Assembly (NCBI GenBank): GCA_947383645.1
Contig: CANDEH010000066.1
Location: forward strand, 1 to 13,060
Source: an uncultured Clostridia bacterium
GTDB lineage: Bacteria > Bacillota > Clostridia > Oscillospirales > Oscillospiraceae
Length of the DNA stretch: 13,060 bases
Direction: 5' to 3'
Under the pieces are notes generated by a model. It had not been told where the DNA came from. It saw nothing but the letters and a program-made list of their open reading frames with translations, and did no database searches. The position numbers were made by a program, and so were the translations under genes. Each line of letters begins with the position of its first letter. The first letter of the stretch is position 1. Below are positions 5,695 through 12,693 of this stretch, one piece after another.

Positions 5695-5934
5695 TCAGCA
5701 GAGCAGCAGCCAGAGGCCCAGGGCGACCAGCAGGGCTCCCAAAAGGCCCAGGACCCCCCGGCGGCCCCTCCGGCCCAGGGTGCTGTGGGCGGAGCGGGCG
5801 CCGGCGGGGTCGCAGAGCCAGTTCCAGTCCCTCGCCGCGCCCAGGACCAGCACCAGACCCGGGAGGATCAGGAGGGCCTCCCAGTGCTCCCGCACCAGCG
5901 CCTGTCCGCTCTCAAACAGGGCGTCTGTATTCAC
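5695..5934 (-). CDS. Imm17-like small membrane protein
   Basis: This 79-aa protein has two hydrophobic segments: LLILPGLVLVLGAA (about 21-34) and VLGLLGALLVALGLWLLL (about 61-78). They are separated by a short loop with the motif RDWNWLCDP and a basic stretch, LGRRGRRG. This pattern (G-L-x-L-x-G-A-x-x-x-W-x-W-L, then G-R, then a second membrane helix) resembles the Imm17 family of immunity proteins found in polymorphic toxin loci. The identification is from memory and moderate. The start is GTG at 5932-5934, chosen because GGAGG lies 7-8 nt upstream; a longer frame extends to 6210 but reads antisense-like composition and overlaps the next gene. It sits in the middle of the minus-strand operon. 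It would act in the cytoplasmic membrane. Confidence 0.7.
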   Translation of the reverse strand: MNTDALFESGQALVREHWEALLILPGLVLVLGAARDWNWLCDPAGARSAHSTLGRRGRRGVLGLLGALLVALGLWLLLC

Positions 5935-5965
5935 CGCCTGTCCTCCTCTCTCCGCGCTGCGCGGC

Positions 5966-6781
5966 TCACTCCGCAGCGTGCTTCCCGTTCGCCAGCCAGT
6001 TCTCACTCCGGTCGAAGTCCAGAAGGATGGGGACGCTGTGCTCCTCGGAGAAGCGCACCGCCCGCCAGGCCATGGAGTAGGCGCACTTGGCCAGGGACTC
6101 GGTGCTGTACTGCCGGTGCTCGCTGTCCGCAAAGCGCTGCCGCTCCGCCGACTCCACGGCGGCGGTGGACCGGCCCTCGCTGCCGGCCCAGGCCAGAATG
6201 GTCTCCTCATCGGCCTGCCAGCTCAGATCGTTGATCCGCTCCAGCTCCTCCTTCAGCGCCCCCACGGTGCTGACGATCACCTGCTCCCCGGTGGGGAGGG
6301 GGGCCTGGGCGGACAGGGGCTCGGCCACGGGCAGCCAGCACACCGCGCCGTTGAACAGCGACCAGCGCATCCGCTCGTCCCCGTAGGCCCGCTGGGACAC
6401 GGGGTAGTCCTCAAAGGTGCCGCCGTTGTCGAAGAGGGGGGGCACCTCCTCGCCGTACATCTTGCAGGCGGCAAAGAGGAGCAGGGCGTTCATGGCGTCC
6501 CAGTCCGGCTTGTCGGTGTAGTAGGGCTTGGTATCGTCCTCCTCCCAGGCGGGCAGGGGATCGTGGCCCTCCGGGGCGATGGCACGCAGGATTTTGTCCC
6601 GCCAGCGCGCCGCCTCGGCCTGGATCTCCTCGGCGCTGATTACGTCCACCGCCTCCGGCTCCCCGTTGGGGACGATGCGCTTGAAGGTGTAGCCGTTGGC
6701 CTCCGCCCACTGCTGGGCCACGTTCTTCCAGTTCTGCGTGTAGTACCGGGTCAGGGTCCCGGCGTAGATATCCAGTCCCAT
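5966..6781 (-). CDS. Uncharacterised 271-aa protein (MGLDIYAGT type)
   Basis: I know no function for this protein. It opens MGLDIYAGTLTRYYTQNWK, an opening I have seen in hypothetical proteins of gut Firmicutes. The body is acidic and tryptophan-rich (WAEANGY, WRDKIL, WEEDDTKPYY, WDAMNALLLFAACKMYGEE, WSLFNGAVCWLP) with no signal peptide, membrane segment or metal motif that I can recognise. The start is well set by AAGGAGG 7 nt before the ATG. It lies 31 nt upstream of the Imm17-like gene and 60 nt after DUF4261, which is the widest gap in the operon; a TTGACA in that gap has no matching -10. Confidence 0.8.
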   Translation of the reverse strand: MGLDIYAGTLTRYYTQNWKNVAQQWAEANGYTFKRIVPNGEPEAVDVISAEEIQAEAARWRDKILRAIAPEGHDPLPAWEEDDTKPYYTDKPDWDAMNALLLFAACKMYGEEVPPLFDNGGTFEDYPVSQRAYGDERMRWSLFNGAVCWLPVAEPLSAQAPLPTGEQVIVSTVGALKEELERINDLSWQADEETILAWAGSEGRSTAAVESAERQRFADSEHRQYSTESLAKCAYSMAWRAVRFSEEHSVPILLDFDRSENWLANGKHAAE

Positions 6782-6841
6782 CGTCGCGCCTCCTTTATAT
6801 CGTTTCCGTGCTCCACTGCACCTTTATTGTCAAGAGTTCTC

Positions 6842-7924
6842 TCAAAATGCGATTTTCAGGGTGGTTCCCGGCAGGGATACGCCGGGGCCGCGGGTGACGG
6901 CGTGCCTGTCGCCGTCGGAGAAGCCGACGGTCTCCTCGTCCTGGAGCGTCACGCCCTCCGAGAGGACGTAGCCCGCCAGGCTCGCCAGGAAGTCCCGCAC
7001 CTCCGAGGGGCTGGCGGCGGTGTCCAGAACCTCCATCTCGTCCAGGCCGAAGTTCTCCATGCCGTAGGTGTAGCCGCAGACGCCGCCCTCCCGGCGGTAG
7101 AGGCCGAACCAGATCCAGTTGAGGATGGGCAGGGATCCCTCCTGCATCATCAGGGAGAAGTCCCGGTACATCTCCGGCTGGAAGACGGTGCCGCTGGTGT
7201 AGACGCCGGAGGCGTGCTTCTGATTGCAGCAGGAGGACAGCAGCTTCACGAAGAGCTTCCCCCGCTCCAGGATGTCCGCGCTGTCGCCCAGGACGGCGGC
7301 CAGGAGGTGGCCCCTGTGGGTCTTGGCGGTCTCCACGGCCTGGGGCCACATGTAGTTGTTCTCCGCGCACACCGCCGCCTCGTCCCCGGGCACCGGGGCG
7401 GGCATCAGGCTCACCGCGCCCATCATTCCGTCCACCTGGAGGAAGACCACCGTCTCCCCCTCCTCTCCGCCCTCGTTGAAGGAGGCGTCGATGTCCCAGG
7501 TCCGCTTCAGATCGTCCACCAGGTCCTGAGGGCTCCACTCCGCCTCGCTGAGGAGGACGAAGCCGGCGAAGGATCCGGCGGTGGCCTGGCGCTCCTCGGC
7601 CTCCTTGGCCTGGTCTATCCAGAACCGGCGGACGGTCTCCACCAGGGCGGCGGCCTTCTCCAGGGCGGTGGCCTCCTCGTAGGGCTCCATCTCGCTGAAG
7701 ACGTGGCCGCAGTGCTCCAGGCCGTCCTCCTCGTAGCCGCCGGCCACGCCGATCAGCCAGGGGTCTCCGGCGGTCTTCTGGTAGCGGAAGATGTAGTAGT
7801 GCAGGTCGTGGAGATCAAACTCCCCGGCGCACTCGAGCCTGGCCGGGGGCTTCCCCAGCTCCTGGGGGTGGGAGAGCCACTCGGTCATGGCCTCCCGGGC
7901 CGCGCGCATCTGAATCTCGTTCAT
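6842..7924 (-). CDS. DUF4261 domain protein
   Basis: This 360-aa protein has two parts. Residues 1-115 form an alpha/beta N-terminal region without a recognised family. Residues 119-360 match DUF4261: GFVLLSEAEW (121-130), LMPAPVP (173-179), NNYMWPQA (189-196), GVYTSGTVFQPEMY (240-253), NWIWFGLYRREGG (269-281), GYTYGMENFGLDEMEVLD (284-301), ETVGFSDG (331-338) and a final PGTTLKIAF. The function is unknown; the family is common in accessory loci of Firmicutes. The protein is cytoplasmic, with no signal peptide. It sits 40 nt after the broken FGE-like gene in the same operon. High GC matches its neighbours. Confidence 0.85.
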   Translation of the reverse strand: MNEIQMRAAREAMTEWLSHPQELGKPPARLECAGEFDLHDLHYYIFRYQKTAGDPWLIGVAGGYEEDGLEHCGHVFSEMEPYEEATALEKAAALVETVRRFWIDQAKEAEERQATAGSFAGFVLLSEAEWSPQDLVDDLKRTWDIDASFNEGGEEGETVVFLQVDGMMGAVSLMPAPVPGDEAAVCAENNYMWPQAVETAKTHRGHLLAAVLGDSADILERGKLFVKLLSSCCNQKHASGVYTSGTVFQPEMYRDFSLMMQEGSLPILNWIWFGLYRREGGVCGYTYGMENFGLDEMEVLDTAASPSEVRDFLASLAGYVLSEGVTLQDEETVGFSDGDRHAVTRGPGVSLPGTTLKIAF

Positions 7925-7964
7925 AGAGGTCTGTCCTTTCTCTCAATTCATACAAAATTGCCGT

Positions 7965-8929
7965 CTATGATATCCGCAGAATCCTGCGGCAGAAGTTGTA
8001 GTCGATGTCCAGTATCCCAGCCTCGATCTCCTCGGGCCGATAGTGGGGGGAGCAGGGCAGGAAGCCCGCCGCCGCTCCGGCGCCGCCGCAGATGTTGCAG
8101 CCCCCGTCGCCGCCGCAGAGGAGGCCGTCCTCCGTCACCTCCCGCCGATAGGGGTCGTAAGCGATGGAGAGGCCGAAGCCGTTGGGCAGCTCCATGGTGT
8201 GGGCCTTCGCCTTTTTTCGCCTGCCGGTAACCCAGCCGTAGTGGTGGAGGTACATGGTGTAGTCGAAGCTGTCCCCCCAGGGGTACACCGTCCGGCAGCC
8301 GCCGCCGGAGAGATAGGCCCACTCCTCCGCTGTGGGGAGGGCATAGCCGTCCCGACGGAGCATGGCCAGGAGCTCTGCGTGGGTCATGTCGTGGTAGAGG
8401 TGGATCTGACTCCCCTCCCCCGCCCGGTTGAAGCGGGCGCAGCCCACCAGGTTCAGGCTGACAAGGTCGGAGCGGGTGAACCGCTCAAACTCCTCCACCC
8501 AGTCCGGATGGGCGGTGAAGCGGGGGTCGTCCGCCTCCACCCGCTCCCAGCCGATCTCCCGCAGGGTGCGCTCCGCCAGCAGGGGGCCCACGGTAATCTT
8601 TCGGGGCGGGAGGAGAACCTCGTGGAGGAAATCCTCCACCGTTCCCTCATAGCCGAAGGCGTCCAGATCCTGCCGGATGTCGGAGCGGGTATCCTCGTCC
8701 ATACCCTGGGCGAAGCGGTCCCAGCCGATGGTGACGGTGTCGCCGGGGACGAAGGCGAACTGGGCTCCGTCCCGCTGAAAGAGGCCGGTGGTGAGACCCC
8801 AGCCCCAGTGGGCGAAGGTCTCCAGGCCCCGAAAAGCAAGTCATACCGGGCGGCGATGTCCTCCATCAGCCCCCGCTTCTTTCCCTCCTCCAGCCGGTCA
8901 AACTCCGGCCGCAGCAATCGCCGATCCAT
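7965..8929 (-). pseudogene. FGE/SUMF1-fold protein with a -1 frameshift
   Basis: The two frames join into a 321-aa protein if one base is added to the A4 run at 8832-8835 (T4 on the coding strand). The first frame gives residues 1-33 (MDRRLLRPEFDRL ... YDLLF) and the second continues RGLETFAHWGWGL. Features typical of the formylglycine-generating-enzyme fold are FAFVPGDTVTIGWDRF (about 58-73), LPTAEEWAYLSGGG (198-211), TVYPWGDSF (214-222) and LPNGFGLSIAYD (248-259). The usual C-terminal GGS/R motif is replaced by a cysteine cluster (C272, C278, C281), so a sulfatase-activating role is not implied. The start ATG at 8927-8929 has AGGAGAGG upstream. Without the extra base, only a truncated product from an inner Met at 8702 could be made. 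A homopolymer sequencing error is a real alternative. Confidence 0.75.
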
Positions 8930-8946
8930 CGTACACCTCTCCTTGC

Positions 8947-9372
8947 TCACAGGATCTCTTGCAGCGCCGCGATGTCCTTTTCTATCAGCGGGCGCATACT
9001 GTCCCTGTACTTCGACAGGTCCAGCGCCGCCAGTTTTGCCTCGACCGCCCCGGTCAGCGCGGGCTTCCAGCGGAGAAGTGCCGGCAGCGCGGCCAGGCAC
9101 TGGCGCACCGCCGTGGGCCTGTCGTCCTCCAGCATGGCCAGCAGCGTGTCCAGCGCCGCGTCCAGACGGCCCTCCGTGTCCCAGCGGGCCTGGGCGCAGG
9201 CCAGGCGGAACCCCCGGACCCGGACGAGGGAGTTTTTGTCCCGCAGCAGGCCCAAAAAATCCTCCAAAGAGGTATACAGCTCATCGGACTCCGCCGACCG
9301 CTGCTCCAGGAGCTGTAAGAGCCGGTACGCCTCGCCGCTGTTTTTGCCGCGCAGTACGGTCATCATCTCCAT
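8947..9372 (-). CDS. HEAT-repeat-like small protein (often annotated 'SufBD protein')
   Basis: This 141-aa all-helical protein has a pattern typical of HEAT/ARM repeats: SLEDFLGLLRDKNSLVRVRG (about 35-54), LDTLLAMLEDDRPTAVRQ (about 74-91), then LPALLRWKPALTGAVEAKL and LIEKDIAALQEIL. Related proteins in Clostridia are sometimes labelled 'SufBD protein', but I see no FeS-assembly motif and consider that label unsupported. It probably serves as a protein-binding scaffold. Ribosome site GGAG lies about 9 nt before the ATG and overlaps the stop codon (TAG) of the upstream TPR gene, so the two are likely coupled. It ends 17 nt before the FGE-like gene. Confidence 0.75.
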   Translation of the reverse strand: MEMMTVLRGKNSGEAYRLLQLLEQRSAESDELYTSLEDFLGLLRDKNSLVRVRGFRLACAQARWDTEGRLDAALDTLLAMLEDDRPTAVRQCLAALPALLRWKPALTGAVEAKLAALDLSKYRDSMRPLIEKDIAALQEIL

Positions 9373-9382
9373 GGCGATTCTC

Positions 9383-10381
9383 CTACGCGATCTGCTCCAC
9401 CCGGCACTTCTGGCAGAGGGGATAGGTGTTCAGGAAGTCCCGGACCGCCTCTGTCATGGCCTGGAAGGAGGGGCCGTAGAAGTACAGGGCCGTGTCCCGG
9501 GGGCCCTCCCACCAGCTGTAGAGCGCACCCAGGCCCTCCAGGCAGTCGCTGAGCTGCTCGATCACATAGTTGATATCGCACTGCCGGTAGACCTCCGGGG
9601 GCAGATCGGCGCCGTTGAGGTAGACGGCCATGCCCTCCAGGGTGCCCACCGGGCGCTCCTCCGGCTCCCCGGCGGCGTTCTCGCAGAGGAGGCGGGATCC
9701 CTTGGCCACGCCCATGCGCTCCACCAGCTCCGCAAGGCGCTGGATGGTCTCGGGGTCATTGCGCCGAAGATAGAGCTCGATGTCGCAGTTTCGCACCTCG
9801 CCAGAGGGAAACATCAGGGTGCCGCCGCCGTCCACCACGCCCAGGCTGAGCCGGTCCATGGCCTCCCCCAGGGCGTCCTCCAGCTCGTGGCGGTGGACGG
9901 GCTGGAAGCGGGCGTTCAGGTGCAGCGTCACGTGGAAGGCGTCCGCGCCGTCCGCGGGCTGGACGTCCTCTCCCCCGCCCTTGGGGTGGTTCTCCTCCTG
10001 CCGCCTGGCGATCCACTTGCGGCACTCGGCGGCGAAGTAGGGGGCGTCCGGATCCGCCGGGTCCAGCTCCGCCGCCCGCTCGAAGCAGGGCAGGGCCGCC
10101 TCCTCCCGGTCCAGGTAGTAGAGGGCGTAGCCCGTCCGGAAGTACCACAGGGCGTCGTTTTGCCCCTCATCCTCCACGGAGCGCAGCAGCTCCAAAGCCC
10201 GCTCCAGGTTGGCGCGGCAGGCGTCGTCGCCGGGCTTGGCCAGGTTGTTGTAGGCCCGGGCCAGGAGGCAGGTCAGGGTATAGTCCCGCTCCGGCAGGGC
10301 CTCCAGGGTGTCCGCAATCTGCTGATGCTCATTCTCGTCGTGCCACCGGTCGATTTGGGCGATCAGGGTCTGGTTGTCCAT
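9383..10381 (-). CDS. TPR-repeat protein, first gene of the operon
   Basis: This 332-aa protein begins MDNQTLIAQIDRWHDENEHQ. Residues about 20-135 hold TPR-like helix pairs (ERDYTLTCLLARAYNNLAKP, NDALWYFRTGYALYYLDREE, AALPCFERAAELDPADPDAP). A linker rich in charged residues precedes an alpha/beta C-terminal part (about 155-332) with FHVTLHLNARF, GTLEGMAVYLNGADLP and WWEGPRDTALYFYGPSF, for which I know no family. The start is at 10381 because AAGGAG lies about 8 nt upstream; the frame extends further without a better site. It leads the minus-strand operon; its stop overlaps the ribosome site of the next gene. TPR domains bind peptides or partner proteins, so a scaffolding or adaptor role is plausible. 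Confidence 0.8.
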   Translation of the reverse strand: MDNQTLIAQIDRWHDENEHQQIADTLEALPERDYTLTCLLARAYNNLAKPGDDACRANLERALELLRSVEDEGQNDALWYFRTGYALYYLDREEAALPCFERAAELDPADPDAPYFAAECRKWIARRQEENHPKGGGEDVQPADGADAFHVTLHLNARFQPVHRHELEDALGEAMDRLSLGVVDGGGTLMFPSGEVRNCDIELYLRRNDPETIQRLAELVERMGVAKGSRLLCENAAGEPEERPVGTLEGMAVYLNGADLPPEVYRQCDINYVIEQLSDCLEGLGALYSWWEGPRDTALYFYGPSFQAMTEAVRDFLNTYPLCQKCRVEQIA

Positions 10382-10892
10382 ACTGGTTCTCCTTTTTGCT
10401 GCCTGTGTACCATCGGTTACAATATACAAAAATCAGGTCTTTCGCTGCATAAAGATGCTCTCCGCCCCGCCGGATACCGGACTTTGGGTTGGCGCGGGTG
10501 TCCGTCAGGGGGATGACGGCGCAGCCGTACCCCCGGAAATGGGACAGGCCGAATTCCTCAGAGCACACGGCAGACGCCGACTGTCATCCGCAGCGGCCCG
10601 CCGGGGCTGGAATTTGCGCAATTGGGTGATTCCATTAGGCAGTATAGCACAAGCTGACGCACAATTCTATATAAAATTTTTAATTTGTGGTATAAAATAG
10701 CCCGTTTTTTTCCAGTCAGCTCGGAGGGACCCTGTGCGTCCGGTTCTCTCAGGGCCGCCGCGGGGCGGAGGAAGGGGGGGGGGGACGCTCCCCTCGGCAC
10801 AAAAACCGGCACAGCCCCTTAGGTAGGTGTCCGTAAAACAGTAATCTGAGAAAATTACATTCACGGCATCTGTCAGGCAGGATTGGGCGAAC
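10382..10892. other. Gene-free stretch upstream of the operon
   Basis: I see no convincing gene. It holds a GC hairpin (GGGGG at 10508-10512 with CCCCC at 10530-10534, enclosing ACGGC-GCA-GCCGT), an AT-rich zone (10655-10700), and an 11-G run at 10774-10784. Short reading frames have no family features. Confidence 0.45.
10641..10649 (-). promoter_or_regulatory. Candidate extended -10 for the minus-strand operon
   Basis: TGCTATACT on the minus strand resembles an extended -10 element (TGnTATAAT) about 260 nt before the TPR gene. I could not find a good -35 at 16-18 nt. It is the best candidate between the operon and the XRE terminator, but weak. Confidence 0.25.
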
Positions 10893-10940
10893 AAAAAGAG
10901 GGCAGAGAATGGGAATTCATCCATTCTCCGCCCTCTTTTT
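10893..10940. terminator. Bidirectional terminator after the XRE gene
   Basis: AAAAAGAGGGCAGAGAATGG (10893-10912) pairs with 10921-10940 over 20 positions with a single mismatch; the loop is 8 nt. It begins 17 nt past the XRE stop and ends in T5 when read on the minus strand. The A5/T5 flanks make it usable in both directions. Confidence 0.9.
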
Positions 10941-10957
10941 ACATTTAGGCCGCCTGT

Positions 10958-11806
10958 TTACCTCTTTTTTCGCTTCCGCCTCTGCGGGGCAGGAACCTTG
11001 CCCCGCCTGCTGATATGCTTCTTCATGTGCTCGGACTTGTTCAGAATTCCTATCAAAGTCACAAATTCTTCTTTCGTCAATGAATCATAGTCAATCTCAA
11101 GCTGCGACAGGAGTGCTCTTACTATTTTTTCCTCCTTACTCCCTTCACAGTTGAGAGCCGCTTCCAGTTGACGTACTGCTTTCTCTGCCGGTGACTCCGT
11201 ATCAGCGTCAGCGGTAGTGGCATCGGATTTGTGCGCCTCTCGAATATCCCGAATGATGGGCCGCAGATCCTCAAAAATCACATGAGCGAAGTAATCATCC
11301 TCATCTATCTGGACCAACTCCAACGTGCGCATATTCAAATCATTGTCATCCAGGCCCGCACGTTCCATCAATACTTTGCGCTCGGTTTTGAGAGCGGTGT
11401 TGTTATTGCGGATGTGCATGCTGGCAATCCGGTCAACATATATTTCCAGGTCAAGCATAAACCGCCGGAAGTCACCGTGGGCGGCAAGCTCACAAAGCAG
11501 CCGGTTGTTAATCCTGCCGCTTTTTAATAGCTCGATCATTTCATCACTCAAACGCAGATCATTCAAATCTGCGTTTGGGTGATTTTTCATAACTGACAAG
11601 CCCAGCAGGTAGTCCGTAGTCACACCATAGAACTCCGCCAGTCTGACAACAGCCCAGTGGCTGATGTCTTTTGTGCCTTCTGCTTCATAGCTGCCCAGCG
11701 CGGATTTTGAAATGCCGGTCTGCTTCTCAAGCTGTTCCAGCGTCAGCTTCCAATCCTTCCGCAATTCCCAAAAACGCTCGTGCATGCTCTGCTTAGCGTC
11801 ATCCAT
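10958..11806 (-). CDS. XRE-family transcriptional regulator
   Basis: This 282-aa protein has an N-terminal lambda-repressor-type HTH at about residues 9-70: FWELRKDWKLTLEQLEKQTG, then ISKSALGSYE as recognition helix, and VVRLAEFYGVTTDYLLGL closing the domain. Residues about 80-260 are helical and acidic with no recognised domain and may mediate oligomerisation or ligand sensing. The C-terminus is strongly basic (SRRGKVPAPQRRKRKKR) and may add DNA contacts. The start follows AGGAGGG by about 7 nt. It has its own promoter at 11825-11853 and terminator at 10893-10940, so it is monocistronic. It faces away from the recombinase module, an arrangement common for the repressor of a mobile element; its operator is probably in the 668-nt gap. 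GC is lower than in the operon. Confidence 0.85.
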   Translation of the reverse strand: MDDAKQSMHERFWELRKDWKLTLEQLEKQTGISKSALGSYEAEGTKDISHWAVVRLAEFYGVTTDYLLGLSVMKNHPNADLNDLRLSDEMIELLKSGRINNRLLCELAAHGDFRRFMLDLEIYVDRIASMHIRNNNTALKTERKVLMERAGLDDNDLNMRTLELVQIDEDDYFAHVIFEDLRPIIRDIREAHKSDATTADADTESPAEKAVRQLEAALNCEGSKEEKIVRALLSQLEIDYDSLTKEEFVTLIGILNKSEHMKKHISRRGKVPAPQRRKRKKR

Positions 11807-11824
11807 ATCATTCCCTCCTCTGCA

Positions 11825-11853
11825 ATTATACCGTCTCTTTCGTCATTTTACAA
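11825..11853 (-). promoter_or_regulatory. Promoter of the XRE regulator
   Basis: On the minus strand TTGTAA (11848-11853), a 17-nt spacer and a perfect TATAAT (11825-11830) lie about 20 nt before the start codon. The ribosome site AGGAGGG (11813-11819) is in between, so the transcript would have a very short leader. Confidence 0.75.
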
Positions 11854-12035
11854 CAGTTTCCAGTAATATTCTGTCGAAGAAAGACGGCATTTCCAAGAGT
11901 GCGGAAATTTGTCCGTTTCGGGGCCGATTTCCTACCTCTTGGATATACGGGAAAAGGGACATAAAACCGCTATAATTTTAAGTGTCTGGTAGAGACGTGA
12001 AAATTGACAAGTGCATGACCGTCCGAATGGGATAT

Positions 12036-12091
12036 GTCCCCCGGCGAAGTGCGCCGCGACTGCCGCAAGGCACGAGCGCACCAGAGGGGAC
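12036..12091 (+). other. Nested stem structure in the non-coding region
   Basis: Three nested helices are visible: GTCCCC (12036-12041) with GGGGAC (12086-12091), GTGCGC (12049-12054) with GCGCAC (12076-12081), and TGCC with GGCA (12061-12072) closed by a GCAA tetraloop. A competing hairpin CGGCG/CGCCG (12042-12056) could form instead. This suggests a structured RNA or a DNA site used by the mobile element. Confidence 0.45.
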
Positions 12092-12150
12092 CGCACGCCG
12101 CCGCAAATGGGGGCAGGAACGGCTTTCGGGGAGAACGGCAGAAGAATCAG

Positions 12151-12164
12151 CCTTGAAATCAAGG
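12151..12164. promoter_or_regulatory. Palindrome CCTTGA-AA-TCAAGG, possible operator
   Basis: This is an exact 6-bp inverted repeat with a 2-nt centre, the size typical of a dimeric HTH repressor site. It lies between the XRE regulator and the HTH/recombinase pair. Binding is inferred only. Confidence 0.3.
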
Positions 12165-12172
12165 TTTGCTTT

Positions 12173-12193
12173 CAATCCATGTGAAAACAGCGA
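12173..12193 (+). repeat. 20-nt direct repeat, copy 1
   Basis: CAATCCAT, two variable bases, then GAAAACAGCGA; repeated at 12216-12235 as CAATCCATACGAAACAGCGA (one base shorter). The 43-nt spacing is about four helical turns, so both could face the same side of the DNA. Confidence 0.6.
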
Positions 12194-12215
12194 ACAAACG
12201 AAACTTTTTGTACTG

Positions 12216-12235
12216 CAATCCATACGAAACAGCGA
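12216..12235 (+). repeat. 20-nt direct repeat, copy 2
   Basis: This is the second copy of 12173-12193, with two substitutions and a 1-nt deletion. Confidence 0.6.
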
Positions 12236-12275
12236 CGCGCCCAACGGCAAACACAGTACGCCGCCCTGTTTGGTT

Positions 12276-12313
12276 TTTCACGGTTCAGCATGAAGTCACG
12301 CCAAACCGTGAAA
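12276..12313. repeat. 10-bp inverted repeat
   Basis: TTTCACGGTT (12276-12285) and AACCGTGAAA (12304-12313) are exact inverted repeats around 18 nt. A second inverted pair, GTGCGTCC (12320-12327) and GGACGCAC (12366-12373), follows and encloses CCCTG/CAGGG (12326-12339). None has a T-run. Confidence 0.6.
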
Positions 12314-12474
12314 TGCAAAGTGCGTCCCTGTGGACAGGGCTTCATGGGCAGCGGCTCTGTCGGATGGACGCACATCAATCAATCGCACCCGTCTGCGCAC
12401 CAAATCCGCTGTTGTGGGAATGAGATACGCTGACGGGCGAACACCAAAATATTTCAATTTGAAGGAGGATGAAC

Positions 12475-12693
12475 ATGGACACCAGAAACCAAATCAAGTC
12501 GTACATTGTCCGGGAGGGCATGACCATGGCCGACCTTGTGGAGAAGCTGGCCGAGCAGTACGGGTGGAGCGCCAGCGTCCCCAACCTGTCCGGCAAGCTG
12601 CGCCGGGATTCCCTGCGCTACCGGGAGGCCGTGGAGCTGGCTGACGCGCTGGGATATGATATTGTCTGGCAGCGCCGGAGGGAGGTACGATAA
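12475..12693 (+). CDS. Small HTH-like protein upstream of the recombinase
   Basis: This 72-aa protein begins MDTRNQIKSYIVREGMTMAD. Helices LVEKLAEQYGW and SVPNLSGKLRRDSLRYREAV followed by LADALGYDIVWQRR fit a compact lambda-repressor-like HTH with a short C-terminal strand. Similar small proteins occur before resolvases in gut Firmicute mobile elements; databases sometimes give them a misleading flavin-oxidoreductase name. Two ATGs lie close together: the first (12469) touches the ribosome site GGAGG (12464-12468), whereas the second (12475) lies 6 nt after it and is chosen. The stop overlaps the proposed recombinase start, so the pair is translationally coupled. It probably regulates or assists recombination. 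Confidence 0.75.
   Translation: MDTRNQIKSYIVREGMTMADLVEKLAEQYGWSASVPNLSGKLRRDSLRYREAVELADALGYDIVWQRRREVR

Noticed and set aside
6782..6841. TTGACA on the minus strand between DUF4261 and the 271-aa gene, possible internal promoter
   Set aside because: No -10 at 16-18 nt; the next TATAAA is 28 nt away.
5780..8230. Long + strand open frame of 816 codons, with others at 5031-6080, 8043-9425 and 8972-10516
   Set aside because: They run antisense to the well-supported minus-strand genes; their products are low-complexity Gly/Val/Leu/Arg-rich with no family motifs. High GC leaves antisense frames open.
10480..10600. Possible seventh copy of the dispersed element
   Set aside because: Only a GGGGGTACG...TCATCC resemblance on the minus strand; no terminal repeats or hairpin pair, so I cannot separate it from chance in GC-rich DNA.
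10605..10650. GGGCTGGAATTT followed by AATTGGG, resembling 614-650
   Set aside because: Only about 12 nt match exactly and the heptad pattern is not maintained.
11971..11976. TATAAT on the + strand as a promoter for the HTH/recombinase pair
   Set aside because: No acceptable -35 at the right distance and the start codon is about 500 nt away; it may still be real but cannot be supported.
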